Positions 36,317-47,221 of a stretch of 64,000 nucleotides of DNA are shown piece after piece. This stretch comes from Limnohabitans sp. G3-2 (GTDB taxonomy: Bacteria; Pseudomonadota; Gammaproteobacteria; Burkholderiales; Burkholderiaceae_C). The notes under the pieces are model-generated. The model was not told the DNA's origin and ran no database searches. It saw nothing but the letters and a program-made list of their open reading frames with translations. Position 1 is the stretch's first letter; the number at the start of each line of letters is the position of its first letter. Location of the stretch: assembly GCF_002778275.1 (NCBI RefSeq), contig NZ_NESG01000003.1:248001-312000 (forward strand), in the 5' to 3' direction. Position numbers and translations under genes: made by a program.

Positions 36317-37614
36317 GAACGGCCTCCGCGCATCATCTGTTTGTTTTCGGCATCGATGCGCAGCACCACCGCAATGGCGATCAGGTTCATCATGATGGCC
36401 GAACCGCCGTAACTCATCAATGGCAGCGTCAGACCCTTGGTGGGCAATGCGCCCAAATTCACGCCCATGTTGATGAAGGCTTGAAAACCAATCCAAATCC
36501 CCACGCCTTGCGCGACCAAGCCAGAGAACACCTTGTCCAATGCGATGGCCTGCCGACCGATGACCATGATGCGCCGGCTCAGCCACAAGAACAGGCAGAT
36601 CACCAAAGTCACGCCGACCAAACCAAACTCTTCGCCAATCACGGCCAGCAAGAAGTCGGTGTGCGCTTCAGGCAACCAGTGCAGCTTTTCCACACTGCCG
36701 CCCAAGCCCACGCCCCAGACCTCGCCGCGGCCAATGGCGATCAAGGAGTGCGACAACTGGTAACCCTTGCCCAGGGCGTGCTCGGCGCTGAAGGGGTCCA
36801 GATAAGCAAAGATGCGGTCACGGCGCCATGGAGAAGCCGCAATCATGGCCACAAAAGCCCCCACCAAGACGGCAAAGATCAGGAAGAACATGCGGGCGTT
36901 CACGCCACCCAAAAACAAAATGCCCATGGCGATGATCGCGATCACCATGAATGCGCCCATGTCGGGTTCGGCCAACAAAAACACGCCGGCCAGTGCCACC
37001 GCAGCCCCCATGGGCAGCACCGCACGGAAGAAGCGCTCTTTGACCTCCATCTTGCGCACCATGTAATCGGCTGCATAAATGATGGTCGCGAATTTGGCCA
37101 ACTCAGAGGGTTGGAAGTTCATGATGCCAAATGAAATCCAGCGTCGCGCTCCATTGACGCCTTTGCCAATGAATGGCAGCAGCACCATGGCCAACAAAAT
37201 CAGCGACACCACAAACAAGGGCCGCGCCACCTTTTCCCAGGTTTCTGTGGGGACTTGGAATGCGAGCAGCGCCATGACGCCACCCACCACCATCGAGATC
37301 ACATGCCGGGTCAAGAAATGTGTTTGCGAGTAACGGGCAAAACGCGGGTTGTCCGGCATGGCAATCGAGGCCGAATAGACCATGACCATGCCCCACATCA
37401 TCAAAGCCACGACCACCCAGACCAGCGCTTGGTCGATGCTTTGCAAGCGTGCACCGGAGCCCACACCTTGACGGCTGGCGTCATAGCCACCCAAATTGAC
37501 CGGCAAACTGGCCGATCCAGCCGCTGTGGCCTGCCAGCCCTGGCCTGAGAGCAATTGGCCCATGCGTGAAATGCCAGCTTGAAGGCGCTGCGAGAAAGTC
37601 AGTGCGTCACTCAC
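36313..37614 (-). CDS. ftsW: Septal SEDS peptidoglycan polymerase FtsW
   Basis: A 433-aa polytopic SEDS protein, partner of FtsI. About ten membrane helices follow a 75-residue cytoplasmic head; conserved [25 protein letters not shown] and [10 protein letters not shown] motifs are present. The start is a GTG at 37614 that overlaps the murD stop as GTGA; the open frame has an upstream in-frame start inside murD with no support. Confidence 0.95.
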   Translation of the reverse strand: MSDALTFSQRLQAGISRMGQLLSGQGWQATAAGSASLPVNLGGYDASRQGVGSGARLQSIDQALVWVVVALMMWGMVMVYSASIAMPDNPRFARYSQTHFLTRHVISMVVGGVMALLAFQVPTETWEKVARPLFVVSLILLAMVLLPFIGKGVNGARRWISFGIMNFQPSELAKFATIIYAADYMVRKMEVKERFFRAVLPMGAAVALAGVFLLAEPDMGAFMVIAIIAMGILFLGGVNARMFFLIFAVLVGAFVAMIAASPWRRDRIFAYLDPFSAEHALGKGYQLSHSLIAIGRGEVWGVGLGGSVEKLHWLPEAHTDFLLAVIGEEFGLVGVTLVICLFLWLSRRIMVIGRQAIALDKVFSGLVAQGVGIWIGFQAFINMGVNLGALPTKGLTLPLMSYGGSAIMMNLIAIAVVLRIDAENKQMMRGGRS

Positions 37615-39305
37615 AGTCCACCCTCCATGGCCACGCCTGCAGCTTCGGCCAATTCGGCCACCGCTTGGCAAAACACCTCAGCCCGATGGCCATAGTTTTC
37701 GAACATGTCAAAACTGGCGCAAGCGGGCGACATCAGCACCGCGTCGCCGCTTTGCGCCATCTGGGCCGCTTGCACAACGGCATCGGCCATGTCGGTGGCG
37801 TCCAGCAAGGTGACGCGGGTGTCCTGCAGCGCTTCGCGGATCAGCGGGGCATCACGACCGATCAAGACCACAGCACGGGTGTAGCGCGACACCGGGGCTG
37901 CCAAAGGCGAGAAATCTTGGCCTTTGCCTTCGCCGCCCAATATGACCACCACTCGCCGATCTGCGCCCAGGCCTTGCAAGGCGGCGACCGTGGCGCCCAC
38001 GTTGGTGCCCTTGCTGTCGTCAAAAAATTCCACCTCGTTGATGATGGCCACCGGCGCCACGCGATGCGGCTCACCACGGTATTCACGCAGACCGTAGAGC
38101 ATGGGGCCCAAGGCGCAACCTGCGCTGCTGGCCAATGCCAAAGCCGCCAGCGCATTGACGGCGTTGTGCCGCCCGCGAATGCGCAAGGCGTCAGCAGGGA
38201 TGAGCCGCTGAAAGTGCAATTCTTCCGCTTCGTCTTTGCGGCGGCGGCGTGTTTCATCGGCTTCGAGCGCGCGCACCAACCATGTCATGCCGTGGGTCAC
38301 TTCAATGCCGAAGTCGCCTGGATGCTGGGGCATGTCGCCACCAAAGGTCAAACAGGCTCTTTCAATGGGCTTTTGCAGTTTCACCTTGATGGGCGCAGGC
38401 CGCATGTTCATGACTTGTGCGTCATCTCGGTTCAACACCATCAAGGCTTGCGTGCCGAAGATGCGTGCTTTGGCTTGGCCGTAGGCGGCCATGTTGCCGT
38501 GCCAATCCAAGTGGTCTTGCGACAGGTTGAGGACGGTGGCGGCTGAAGGCTCAAAGCCTTCGCTGCTGTCCAGCTGGAAACTCGACAACTCCAGCACCCA
38601 AACCTGCGGCAGGGCTTGTGCCATGGGGTCTACGGGCACGGGAAGCACGGGCGCCAGCACGGCCTTGACGGCTTCTTCCTCGTCCAGAGCTGGCTCGCTT
38701 TCCTCTTCGGCATCCACGGCGTGCACCAATGCCTGCGGCGCTTCTGCCGTTTCGGCGCTCTGCGCCTGTTGCGCCTGCAGCTGAACTTGGGCTTGCGCTT
38801 GCAGCAGGGCTTGGGCCAAGGTGTCGAGCAAGGTGGGGCCAATGTTGCCGGCCACTTTCACGGTTTTGCCCGCACGCGCCACCAGCTGCCCGGTCAGGGA
38901 CGTGACCGTGGTCTTGCCATTGGTGCCGGTGATGGCCAAGACCTGCGGGGCGTAGCCAAAGCGGGTTTTCAAATCCTCCAAACCTGCGGCGAACAAACTC
39001 AGTTCGCCGCCTTGCCACAAACCCATGGCTTGCGCGGCATCGACCACAGGGGCGACGGCCTCGGGTGTGAGGCCTGGACTGCGGAACACCGCTCGCACCG
39101 ATGTGCCCTCGACCAGACCGGCCACGAATGCCCCCGGCACAAAGCGCACGGCAGGCCACTCGGCCTGCAAAACGGCCAACTGGGGCGGTGTTTCACGCGT
39201 ATCCGCCACGGTCACGTCGGCTCCGGCATGCGCGCACCAACGGGCCATCGCCAGGCCCGAAGCACCCAAACCGAGAATCAGAACGTGTTGACCTTGGAGC
39301 TGCAT
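37611..39305 (-). CDS. murD: UDP-MurNAc-L-alanine--D-glutamate ligase with a large insertion
   Basis: A 564-aa Mur ligase adding D-Glu, about 100 residues longer than usual. The N-terminal [17 protein letters not shown] loop [13 protein letters not shown] (about 125-137), LELSSFQL and LSQDHLDWH motifs are intact. Between the GNIG strand and WVLELSS there is an added low-complexity stretch (about residues 165-230) rich in Gln/Ala then Glu/Val/Pro, plus a smaller charged insertion ([12 protein letters not shown]) later. Both lie at loop positions, so activity is probably kept. Confidence 0.95.
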   Translation of the reverse strand: MQLQGQHVLILGLGASGLAMARWCAHAGADVTVADTRETPPQLAVLQAEWPAVRFVPGAFVAGLVEGTSVRAVFRSPGLTPEAVAPVVDAAQAMGLWQGGELSLFAAGLEDLKTRFGYAPQVLAITGTNGKTTVTSLTGQLVARAGKTVKVAGNIGPTLLDTLAQALLQAQAQVQLQAQQAQSAETAEAPQALVHAVDAEEESEPALDEEEAVKAVLAPVLPVPVDPMAQALPQVWVLELSSFQLDSSEGFEPSAATVLNLSQDHLDWHGNMAAYGQAKARIFGTQALMVLNRDDAQVMNMRPAPIKVKLQKPIERACLTFGGDMPQHPGDFGIEVTHGMTWLVRALEADETRRRRKDEAEELHFQRLIPADALRIRGRHNAVNALAALALASSAGCALGPMLYGLREYRGEPHRVAPVAIINEVEFFDDSKGTNVGATVAALQGLGADRRVVVILGGEGKGQDFSPLAAPVSRYTRAVVLIGRDAPLIREALQDTRVTLLDATDMADAVVQAAQMAQSGDAVLMSPACASFDMFENYGHRAEVFCQAVAELAEAAGVAMEGGL

Positions 39306-39308
39306 GGT

Positions 39309-40487
39309 TTATCTCAGCTTCAGGGTCGACAAGCCGACCAGACACAGCAGCATGGTGATGATCCAGAAACGCACCACCACCTGCGTTTCCTTCCATCCGC
39401 TCTTTTCAAAATGGTGGTGCAAGGGCGCCATCTTCAAGATGCGTCGACCTTCACCGTATTTTTTCTTGGTGTATTTGAAGTAGGTCACTTGCGCCATCAC
39501 CGACAAGGCTTCCACCACAAAGATGCCGCCCATGATGGCCAACACGATTTCCTGACGAACAATCACGGCAATGGTGCCCAGGGCTGCGCCCAGCGCCAGT
39601 GCCCCCACATCGCCCATGAACACCTGTGCTGGATGGGTGTTGAACCACAAGAAGGCCAGGCCTGCGCCCGCCATGGCGGCGCAGAAAATCATCAACTCAC
39701 CCGAGCCCGGAATGTGGGGGAAGAACAGGTACTTGGAATACACCGAGCTGCCCGTGACATAGGCGAACACACCCAACGCGGAGCCCACCATGACGACCGG
39801 CATGATGGCCAGGCCATCCAAACCATCCGTGAGGTTGACCGCGTTGCTCGATCCCACGATCACCAGGTAGGTCAGCAACACAAAGCCCAGAACGCCCAGG
39901 GGGTAATTGATTTCCTTGAAGAAAGGCACCTGCAAACCCGCTTTGGGCGGCAGGCTCACATCAAAGCCCGACAGCACCCATTGGGTAAACAGGTCCAGGA
40001 CGCGCAGGTTGGACACTTCGGAAATGCTGAACACCAAATACAGCGCGGCCAACAAGCCAATGACCGATTGCCAGAAATACTTTTCGCGCGAACGCATGCC
40101 CTCAGGGTCTTTGTTGACCACTTTGCGCCAGTCGTCGACCCAGCCAATCGCGCCAAAGCCCAGCGTCACAATCAGCACGATCCAGACAAAACGGTTGGAC
40201 AGGTCAAACCACAACAGCGTGGAGATGGCGATCGACAACAAAATGAGCACCCCACCCATGGTGGGTGTGCCACTTTTGGACAGGTGCGACGCCATGCCGT
40301 AACCACGGATGGGTTGGCCAATTTTGAGCGAGGTCAAGCGGCGAATGACCCAAGGGCCCGCGGCCAAACCGATCAAAAGCGCCGTCATGGCCGCCATCAC
40401 CGCACGGAAAGTGATGTACTGAAAGACACGCAAAAAGCCCCACTCAGGGGACAAACTTTGCAACCATTGGGCCAGGCTAAGCAGCAT
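39309..40487 (-). CDS. mraY: Phospho-N-acetylmuramoyl-pentapeptide transferase
   Basis: A 392-aa polytopic enzyme making lipid I on undecaprenyl phosphate. [14 protein letters not shown], the Asp-rich [30 protein letters not shown] and the [21 protein letters not shown] tail are family signatures. It overlaps murF by 11 bp and is followed by murD after 3 bp. Confidence 0.97.
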   Translation of the reverse strand: MLLSLAQWLQSLSPEWGFLRVFQYITFRAVMAAMTALLIGLAAGPWVIRRLTSLKIGQPIRGYGMASHLSKSGTPTMGGVLILLSIAISTLLWFDLSNRFVWIVLIVTLGFGAIGWVDDWRKVVNKDPEGMRSREKYFWQSVIGLLAALYLVFSISEVSNLRVLDLFTQWVLSGFDVSLPPKAGLQVPFFKEINYPLGVLGFVLLTYLVIVGSSNAVNLTDGLDGLAIMPVVMVGSALGVFAYVTGSSVYSKYLFFPHIPGSGELMIFCAAMAGAGLAFLWFNTHPAQVFMGDVGALALGAALGTIAVIVRQEIVLAIMGGIFVVEALSVMAQVTYFKYTKKKYGEGRRILKMAPLHHHFEKSGWKETQVVVRFWIITMLLCLVGLSTLKLR

Positions 40488-41937
40488 GGGGCTCCCCTTT
40501 TTTATTGTGGTGTTGTGCGTGGTGGGCAGCGCCAGTGGTCAAAAGGGCTTCGACGATGCGCTCCATCTTCATGAAACGCGAGCCTTTGACCAGCACACTT
40601 TGAAACGCCTCCACTTGGGCCGTGGTCACCGTCAAGAGCTTGTCCGTGTCGGAAAAGTGTTGCGCCGCACCAAAGGCCTGAGCCGCGTGCGCACACAAAT
40701 CACCCACGGTGTAGAGCGCCTCGATCCCACTTTGGGCGGCATAAGCGCCCACTTCGGCGTGAAACTCAGCGCCTTGGTTGCCCACTTCACCCATGTCACC
40801 CAAAACCAGCAAACGCGGCGCAGGCAATTCGGCGAGCACATCGATGGCGGCGCGAACCGAATCGGGGTTGGCGTTGTAGGTGTCATCCACCAAAGTGATG
40901 TCATGGGCTGAGGTGTGCAACACCAGTGCACGCGAGCGGCCCTTGACAGGTTCAAATGCGATCAAGCCTTGCGCCACTGCGGCCAATGGCACGCCCGCTG
41001 CCAGGGCGCAAGCACTGGCGGCCAAGGCATTTTTCACGTTGTGTCGACCGGCAATGTGCAGATGCACCGGGGCGGTTCCCTGTGCTGTTTTGAGGGTGAA
41101 CTGCCAAGCCCCCGATTGCCAGACCACCACCGCCGATCGGACATCTGCGGGCTTCAAAGCCGCATCTGCGGCCATCGAAAAAGTGCGCTGGACACGTTGA
41201 TCCGCCAAAGACTGCCAGACAGCGGTGAAGGCGTCATCCGACGGGAACACAGCCACACCGCCTTCAGGCAAGGCTTGCAGCACGGCGCCGTTCTCATGCG
41301 CCACCGCCTCGACCGTGCCCATGAACTCCTGGTGTTCACGCTGTGCGTTGTTGACCAGTGCCACTGTCGGTTGGGCCAACTGCGCAAGGTAAGCGATTTC
41401 GCCAGGATGGTTCATGCCCAGCTCCACCACAGCCACGCGGTGGTGGGCACGTAAATTGAACAAGGTCAGCGGCACCCCGATGTCATTGTTCAAATTGCCC
41501 TGGGTTGACAACGCAGCGTCACCCGCATGGGCGCGCAAGATGCTGGCGATCATTTGCGTCACGGTGGTTTTTCCATTGCTACCGGTCACCGCAATCAAGG
41601 GAAGATCGAACTGCGAACGCCAGCCTGCGGCCAACTCGCCCAAAGCGATGCGCGCATCGGGCACCACTAGGGCGGGCAAACCGTGCGCAGCAGCTTGCCC
41701 CTCGCCAGACGCTTCGCACACCACCGCCACAGCACCTTGTGCTTTGGCTTGGGCCATGAACTGGTTGCCATCAAACCGCTCACCGCGCAAAGCGACAAAC
41801 AAATCGCCAGGCTGCACGCTGCGGCTGTCGGTGTGCACGCGGTCGGCGACCACGCCCTGGAGGTTCACGCCTCGGGCTTGGCTGAGCCAGTTCAGGGCCA
41901 GCGCCAAGTTCAACCGCATCGACGTTGTGGCGTTCAT
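40477..41937 (-). CDS. murF: UDP-MurNAc-tripeptide--D-Ala-D-Ala ligase
   Basis: A 486-aa Mur ligase that completes the pentapeptide. [17 protein letters not shown], the ATP loop [25 protein letters not shown] and [15 protein letters not shown] are diagnostic. ATG 41937 overlaps the murE stop (ATGA). Confidence 0.97.
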   Translation of the reverse strand: MNATTSMRLNLALALNWLSQARGVNLQGVVADRVHTDSRSVQPGDLFVALRGERFDGNQFMAQAKAQGAVAVVCEASGEGQAAAHGLPALVVPDARIALGELAAGWRSQFDLPLIAVTGSNGKTTVTQMIASILRAHAGDAALSTQGNLNNDIGVPLTLFNLRAHHRVAVVELGMNHPGEIAYLAQLAQPTVALVNNAQREHQEFMGTVEAVAHENGAVLQALPEGGVAVFPSDDAFTAVWQSLADQRVQRTFSMAADAALKPADVRSAVVVWQSGAWQFTLKTAQGTAPVHLHIAGRHNVKNALAASACALAAGVPLAAVAQGLIAFEPVKGRSRALVLHTSAHDITLVDDTYNANPDSVRAAIDVLAELPAPRLLVLGDMGEVGNQGAEFHAEVGAYAAQSGIEALYTVGDLCAHAAQAFGAAQHFSDTDKLLTVTTAQVEAFQSVLVKGSRFMKMERIVEALLTTGAAHHAQHHNKKGEPHAA

Positions 41938-43487
41938 GCAAGCACCCCTTGATGCTGGGCAGCGCGTTGTTGCAAGGCCATGCGGACATGCGCCTCGTCC
42001 GAGAACGGATGCCGCACACCCATGATCTCTTGCGTTGTTTCATGGCCCTTGCCTGCCACCAAGATCACATCTTGATCAGCCGCTTGGGCCAGTGTCTGGG
42101 CGATCGCCACAGCCCGGTCAAGCTGGACTTGGGCCTGCTGGGGGTTTCGCAAACCCGCCACCATGGCCGCCACAATGGCTTCGGCTTGCTCTGATCGGGG
42201 GTTGTCACTGGTCAACACCACTTGGTCAGCGGCTGCTTCGGCGGCGGCAGCCATCCATGGTCGTTTGCTGCCGTCGCGGTCCCCGCCGCAACCGAACACG
42301 CACCACAGACGCCCACCCCGGAGTTGAGCTTGTGAGCGCAAGGCGGCCAAGGCGTGCGCGATGGCATCGGGTGTGTGGGCATAGTCGACCACCACCAAGG
42401 GCAAATTCAGTTCTCCCTGTGCGTCCGTATGGGACACGCCAAGGCTCACACGCTGCATGCGTCCAGGCACAGCGCTCAGGTGCGCACAAGCACGGACACT
42501 GGCCAACAAATCAAAACCCAGCGCACGCAAACTGCCGATCACACCCAGCAGGTTGTCGATGTTGTACTCACCCATCAAGCGCGTGTGCAGGGTTTGCACC
42601 TCATCGCCTTCCATCACTTCAAAAGCCAAGCCATCGGCATGGGGCAAGGCCCGTGCCTGCAAACGCGCCGGTGAATGGCCTGCCGGGTTCTTGGAGCAGG
42701 TCCAGACCTGGAGGGGGCCTGCCTGCAGTTGTTGGGCCAACGCGGCCCCTTGCGCATCGTCGATGTTGATGACAGCGGCCTGCAAACCCGCCCAGTCAAA
42801 CAGGGCCGCTTTGGCAGACCAATAAGTCTCCATGTCGCCGTGGTAATCGAGGTGGTCTTGGGTGAAGTTGGTGAACACCGCCACGCGAATCCGTGTACCG
42901 TCCAAGCGGTGCTCGGCCAAGCCGATGGATGAGGCTTCGATGGCGCAATGCGTCACGCCAGCGTCGGCAAAAGTTCGGAATTGCCGCTGCAGCAAAACCG
43001 GGTCGGGTGTGGTCATGCCGGTGCTCACCAAATGCGGCAACTGCCCCACACCCAAGGTGCCCACCAAACCACACGCTTGTTGCAAAACAGGCGATGACAG
43101 GGCTTGTGCCAACCACCACGCCGTGGAAGTTTTGCCGTTGGTCCCGGTCACGGCCAACACGTTCAAAGCCTGGCTGGGTTGCGCGTAATAAGCATCGGCC
43201 ACCCAGCCGGTCTGCGCTTTGAGGCCTGTCATGCACGCCAACTTGCCCTCCACTTGGGGAGCTTGCAACCCTGCCAACCAAGGGCTGTGGTCAAGTTCCT
43301 CCATCAAACAAGCCGCGGCCCCTTGCGCCAAAGCTTGGGCCAGATAACGACGGCCATCGGTGGCAGCGCCTGGCCAGGCGATGAACCCGTCGCCCTCTTG
43401 AACCAAACGGCTGTCGGTGCGCAACTCCCCCTTGACCTGCGTGCGCAGCCAACGGGCGGCTTCAGGGACGTTGTGCAGCACCTGCAT
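41934..43487 (-). CDS. murE: UDP-MurNAc-L-Ala-D-Glu--meso-diaminopimelate ligase
   Basis: A 517-aa Mur ligase. The ATP loop VTGTNGKTSTAWWLAQ and the selectivity motif DNPR (SDNPRSEQAEAI) indicate meso-DAP rather than lysine, consistent with dapF in the same window. The ATG overlaps the ftsI stop as TGATG. Confidence 0.97.
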   Translation of the reverse strand: MQVLHNVPEAARWLRTQVKGELRTDSRLVQEGDGFIAWPGAATDGRRYLAQALAQGAAACLMEELDHSPWLAGLQAPQVEGKLACMTGLKAQTGWVADAYYAQPSQALNVLAVTGTNGKTSTAWWLAQALSSPVLQQACGLVGTLGVGQLPHLVSTGMTTPDPVLLQRQFRTFADAGVTHCAIEASSIGLAEHRLDGTRIRVAVFTNFTQDHLDYHGDMETYWSAKAALFDWAGLQAAVINIDDAQGAALAQQLQAGPLQVWTCSKNPAGHSPARLQARALPHADGLAFEVMEGDEVQTLHTRLMGEYNIDNLLGVIGSLRALGFDLLASVRACAHLSAVPGRMQRVSLGVSHTDAQGELNLPLVVVDYAHTPDAIAHALAALRSQAQLRGGRLWCVFGCGGDRDGSKRPWMAAAAEAAADQVVLTSDNPRSEQAEAIVAAMVAGLRNPQQAQVQLDRAVAIAQTLAQAADQDVILVAGKGHETTQEIMGVRHPFSDEAHVRMALQQRAAQHQGVLA

Positions 43488-45220
43488 CAGAACGACTCCT
43501 CGACCGATTTGGCCACGATTTGGGGCTTGACCGCCATGTCGGGCTGCACACCCATCATGCGCAAAGTTTGCTGCACGGTTTGACTGAACACGGGCGCTGC
43601 GACGTCACCGCCGTAATAGCGGCCATTGCTGGGCTCGTCGATCATCACGGCCACCACGATGCGCGGCGCTTCGATGGGCGCCATACCGACAAAAAAACCG
43701 CGGTATTTTTTACCCGCATAGCCCTTGCCTTCTTGCTTGTGGGCTGTGCCGGTTTTACCGCCCACGGAGTAACCCATGGTTTGCGCTTTTTGTGCCGTAC
43801 CACCAGGGCCTGCGGCCATTTGCAGCATCTTGCGCATGGATTTGGCGTTCTCTGCGCTGAAGACCCGCACGCCTTGCACCTGCTGCTCGGCCTTCATGAG
43901 GGTGGCAGGAACAACTTCACCGTCGCGTGCAAAAACGGTGTACGCCCGCGCCACTTGGAACAAGCTGCCCGAAATGCCGTAGCCGTAGCTCATGGTGGCC
44001 TGCTCAATCGGACGCCATGTTTTGTAAGGCCGCAAACGGCCACTCACCACACCCGGGAAAGGCAGCTGCGGTTTTTGCCCAAAGCCCACTTGCGCAAACA
44101 TTTCCCACATTTCGCGAGGCTGCAACTGCATCGCCATTTTCACGGTGCCCACGTTGCTCGATTTCTGAATCACCTCATTGACCGTCAACACGCCGTGCGG
44201 GTGGGCATCGGAAATGGTCGAGCCCGTGATGGTGATGCGACCAGGGGCCGTCTGAATGGGCGTTTCGGGTTTGACCAAGCCTTTTTCCAAAGCCAGCGCC
44301 ACCGCAAAGGGCTTCATGGTCGAGCCGGGCTCAAAGGTGTCGGTCAAGGCACGGTTACGCAACTGCTCACCGCTCAGGTTGACACGTTTGTCGGGCGAAT
44401 AGCTGGGGTAATTGGCCAGCGCCAAGACTTCGCCTGACTGGGCGTCCAGCACCACCACGCTGCCCGCCTTGGCCTTGTGTTCCAGGACCGCTTCACGCAA
44501 TTTTTGGTAAGCAAAGAACTGGACCTTGCTGTCGATGCTCAGTTGCAAGTCTTCACCATCCACGGGCGGCACGGTCTCACCCACGTCTTCAACGACACGG
44601 CCCAAACGGTCCTTGATCACACGGCGCGAACCCGCCTTGCCCGACAGTTGTTTTTGAAACACCAACTCCACGCCTTCTTGGCCTTGGTCTTCCACGTTGG
44701 TGAAGCCCACAATGTGTGCAGCCGCCTCGCCCTCGGGGTACAAGCGCTTGTACTCCTTGATGTCGTACACGCCCTTGATGCCCAGTGCCAAAATTTGCTT
44801 GACCACAGGCTCATCCATTTGCCGGCGCAGCCAGACAAAGGTTTTTTCATCGTCCTTGAGCTTCTTGTCCAGATCGGCGGGCGACATGTCGAGCAAGCGG
44901 GCCAATTCACGCAGCTTGGCAGGGTCGCGCTCGATGTCCTCTGGGTTGGCCCAGATGCTGGGCGCAGGCACGCTGGAGGCCAACAACATGCCATTGCGGT
45001 CGAGCACACGGCCCCTGTTGGCCGGCAAGGTCAGGGTACGGGCAAAACGCACCTCGCCCTGGCGCAGGAAAAAATCGTTGGCAAACACCTGCACATAGGC
45101 CGCGCGGGCGATCAAACCCGTGAAACCCAGGGCAATGGCCGCCACAATGAATTTGCTGCGCCACACGGGCGTCTTGCTGGCCAGCAATGGGCTGGACGAG
45201 AGCTGGACGCTGCGGCTCAT
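43487..45220 (-). CDS. ftsI: Septal peptidoglycan transpeptidase FtsI (PBP3)
   Basis: A 577-aa class B penicillin-binding protein: N-terminal membrane anchor (about 20-40), dimerisation/pedestal domain, then the transpeptidase with SxxK in PGSTMKPF, SSN and KTGT (GGKTGTAHKQ). It crosslinks septal wall with FtsW. It overlaps ftsL by ATGA. Confidence 0.97.
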   Translation of the reverse strand: MSRSVQLSSSPLLASKTPVWRSKFIVAAIALGFTGLIARAAYVQVFANDFFLRQGEVRFARTLTLPANRGRVLDRNGMLLASSVPAPSIWANPEDIERDPAKLRELARLLDMSPADLDKKLKDDEKTFVWLRRQMDEPVVKQILALGIKGVYDIKEYKRLYPEGEAAAHIVGFTNVEDQGQEGVELVFQKQLSGKAGSRRVIKDRLGRVVEDVGETVPPVDGEDLQLSIDSKVQFFAYQKLREAVLEHKAKAGSVVVLDAQSGEVLALANYPSYSPDKRVNLSGEQLRNRALTDTFEPGSTMKPFAVALALEKGLVKPETPIQTAPGRITITGSTISDAHPHGVLTVNEVIQKSSNVGTVKMAMQLQPREMWEMFAQVGFGQKPQLPFPGVVSGRLRPYKTWRPIEQATMSYGYGISGSLFQVARAYTVFARDGEVVPATLMKAEQQVQGVRVFSAENAKSMRKMLQMAAGPGGTAQKAQTMGYSVGGKTGTAHKQEGKGYAGKKYRGFFVGMAPIEAPRIVVAVMIDEPSNGRYYGGDVAAPVFSQTVQQTLRMMGVQPDMAVKPQIVAKSVEESF

Positions 45221-45513
45221 GGACGCGCCTCCTGCACGGCAGGTGCAGCACCGGGCCGGCTCACGTACTGGGTGATGCCGGGAGAGGCTGGGCGCATTTG
45301 CAATTGCTGCCGCGCAATTTGTTCAACCCGCAAAGGCGTGGCCTGTGCGCGCCGCTCGACCTGCAGGCGGTCGTGATCGACTTCCAGCCGTTTGGCTTCT
45401 TTGTTGGCCGACTCGAGCGCCATGAACAAACGGCGTGTTTCATACTGGCTGTGCACCAAAGCCAGCGCACTGACCAGCACGGCCAGCAACAAAAAGATGC
45501 TCAAGCGGGTCAT
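45217..45513 (-). CDS. ftsL: Cell division protein FtsL
   Basis: A 98-aa bitopic protein: short head, one transmembrane segment ([17 protein letters not shown]) and a periplasmic heptad-type coiled coil ([22 protein letters not shown]). It joins FtsQ and FtsB. Position between rsmH and ftsI, both by ATGA overlaps, settles the call despite low conservation. Confidence 0.93.
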   Translation of the reverse strand: MTRLSIFLLLAVLVSALALVHSQYETRRLFMALESANKEAKRLEVDHDRLQVERRAQATPLRVEQIARQQLQMRPASPGITQYVSRPGAAPAVQEARP

Positions 45514-46439
45514 GCGGGCACCTCGGTGCGCTCGGCCATGCGCATGATGGCGCTGCGCGAGCGGGGGTTGCCTCGGACCTCGGCTTCGCTGGGACGGATG
45601 CGGCCATGGGTCTTCAAGCGCATCTTGACCGGCTCGGCAAAAGGCACACGGCGATCGACCACTTCTTTGGAGTGCTTGGCCATGAACTGTTTGACGATGC
45701 GGTCCTCCAGCGAATGGAAGCTGATGACCACCAAACGGCCACCCGGCGTCAAGACCTGCAAACTCGCGTCTAACGCTTGTTCGAGCTCCGCAAGCTCTGC
45801 GTTGATGAAAATCCGAAAAGCCTGAAATGTCCGCGTTGCAGGGTTCTGGCCCGGCTCGCGAGTTTTGACCGTGTCAGCCACGAGCTGGGCCAAATCGGTG
45901 GTGGTTGAAATTGGGCCCCGCTCTTGTCGGCGAGCCACAAGCGCCTTTGCAATCTGAAAAGCAAACCGTTCTTCGCCATAGTCACGTATCACCTCCGTGA
46001 TTTGATCCACCTCAGCGGTGGCCAGCCAATCGGCCACACTTTGACCGCGCGTGGTGTCCATGCGCATGTCCAGCGGGCCGTCAAAACGAAAAGAAAAACC
46101 CCTCTCGGGGCTGTCAATTTGGGGGGAGCTGATGCCCAGATCCATCAAGACACCATCGACACTGCCGGGGGGCAGTTCACCCAGGTTCGAAAAGCCTTCA
46201 TGGCGGATCGAAAAACGGCTGTCTGCCAGGCGCTCAGCTGCCGCAATCGCCTCGGGGTCTTTGTCAAAAGCTTGCAAGCGCCCTTGGGCCGACAAGCGCG
46301 AAAGGATCAGGCGGGAGTGCCCACCGCGGCCAAACGTGGCGTCCACGTAAGTCCCGTCGAGCCCAGCAGATGCTTGCAGCAGTTCGTCCACAGCCTCATT
46401 CAAGAGCACGGTGGTGTGGGTCAATACGGCGTCGGTCAT
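45510..46439 (-). CDS. rsmH: 16S rRNA (cytosine1402-N4)-methyltransferase
   Basis: A 309-aa SAM-dependent methyltransferase (MraW). [39 protein letters not shown] ([13 protein letters not shown]) and [15 protein letters not shown] are diagnostic. ATG 46439 lies 5 bp after the mraZ stop. Confidence 0.97.
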   Translation of the reverse strand: MTDAVLTHTTVLLNEAVDELLQASAGLDGTYVDATFGRGGHSRLILSRLSAQGRLQAFDKDPEAIAAAERLADSRFSIRHEGFSNLGELPPGSVDGVLMDLGISSPQIDSPERGFSFRFDGPLDMRMDTTRGQSVADWLATAEVDQITEVIRDYGEERFAFQIAKALVARRQERGPISTTTDLAQLVADTVKTREPGQNPATRTFQAFRIFINAELAELEQALDASLQVLTPGGRLVVISFHSLEDRIVKQFMAKHSKEVVDRRVPFAEPVKMRLKTHGRIRPSEAEVRGNPRSRSAIMRMAERTEVPA

Positions 46440-46444
46440 GGCAT

Positions 46445-46873
46445 TCAGAACGAAAAGTCCTTGAACACATCGGGCATGTCGCCCTGCATGGCCTGCGCTT
46501 CTTGCGCGTCGTAAGTGGCTTTGTCCCACAACTCAAAGTGGTTGCCCATGCCCAGCAGCATGGTGTCTTTGGCAATGCCTGCGGCCTGACGCAACTCCGG
46601 GGAAATCAACACACGCCCTGTGCCGTCCATCTCGACATCCATGGCATTGCCCAGAAAGATCCGTTTCCACCACTGCGCAGACATGGGCAGCTGAGCAATG
46701 CGCTCACGGAACTTTTCCCACTCGGGGCGGGGGAACACCATCAGGCAGCCGTGGGGGTGCTTGGTGATCGTCAGCTGACCCTGCGCGTTGGCGCTCAGGA
46801 CGTCACGGTGCCGGGTCGGTACAGACAACCGCCCTTTGGCATCCAGACTCAGCGATGAAGCCCCTTGAAACAC
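46445..46873 (-). CDS. mraZ: Transcriptional regulator MraZ
   Basis: A 142-aa AbrB-like double-barrel regulator that in other bacteria binds repeats upstream of its own gene and controls the division cluster. Two DxxxR motifs are present ([16 protein letters not shown] and [16 protein letters not shown]). I start it at the GTG at 46873 ([14 protein letters not shown]), the family's usual first residues, with AAAAAGG about nine bases upstream; a GTG at 46924 would add 17 atypical residues. Candidate operators lie at 46912-46945. Confidence 0.94.
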   Translation of the reverse strand: MFQGASSLSLDAKGRLSVPTRHRDVLSANAQGQLTITKHPHGCLMVFPRPEWEKFRERIAQLPMSAQWWKRIFLGNAMDVEMDGTGRVLISPELRQAAGIAKDTMLLGMGNHFELWDKATYDAQEAQAMQGDMPDVFKDFSF

Positions 46874-46911
46874 AGAAATGACCTTTTTCAGTTGAAAAGC
46901 ACCAGCAGAGA

Positions 46912-46970
46912 CACTTTTCCCCACTTAATTGCACTTTTTTGCACTGTATCAGGAATTCAGCGCAACTCAA
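46912..46970 (-). promoter_or_regulatory. mraZ promoter with four 10-bp-spaced MraZ boxes
   Basis: On the minus strand AGTG recurs four times with starts exactly 10 bp apart (plus-strand CACT at 46912, 46922, 46932, 46942), in an A-rich context (AAAAGTG, TTAAGTGG). MraZ is known to bind direct repeats of this helical period. A promoter TTGAGT (46970-46965), 16-bp spacer, TGA-TACAGT (46948-46943, extended -10) overlaps the first box, so binding would block initiation. It drives mraZ and the whole cluster. Confidence 0.8.
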
Positions 46971-47167
46971 CCGGTGTAGATCGTTTTTTTTCAATGAAAT
47001 CAATGGCTTAGCGTTGAAATTGAAGCCAGCTACAAGCGAATTTTCTTTGTAAATTAGGCACTTACGGAGGGCAATGAAAGTAACCTGTGAAGGATTTAAA
47101 AAAACGAAAAATAAGCCATCCAACAAATCTGTCAGCGTTTTTCCGACGCACCCGCCCGTCTGCGGTC

Positions 47168-47198
47168 GTAAAAAAACCCCTGGGAAGGGGCTTTTTTA
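47168..47198. terminator. Bidirectional intrinsic terminator
   Basis: GTAAAAAAACCCC-tgggaa-GGGGCTTTTTTAC forms a symmetric stem with A and T runs on both sides, so it can stop transcription either way. It lies between the DksA-like gene and mraZ and most likely ends the DksA transcript. The remaining stretch 46971-47167 shows no gene. Confidence 0.85.
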
Positions 47199-47221
47199 CG
47201 AATGCGCCAACCCGTGTGCAC

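Noticed and set aside
38616..40574. 652-codon open frame antisense to murD and mraY
   Set aside because: Shadow frame of two unmistakable enzymes; composition is His/Gln/Arg-rich and motif-free.
46445..46924. Longer MraZ starting at the GTG at 46924
   Set aside because: The extra 17 residues are not family-like and the sequence there is the operator array.
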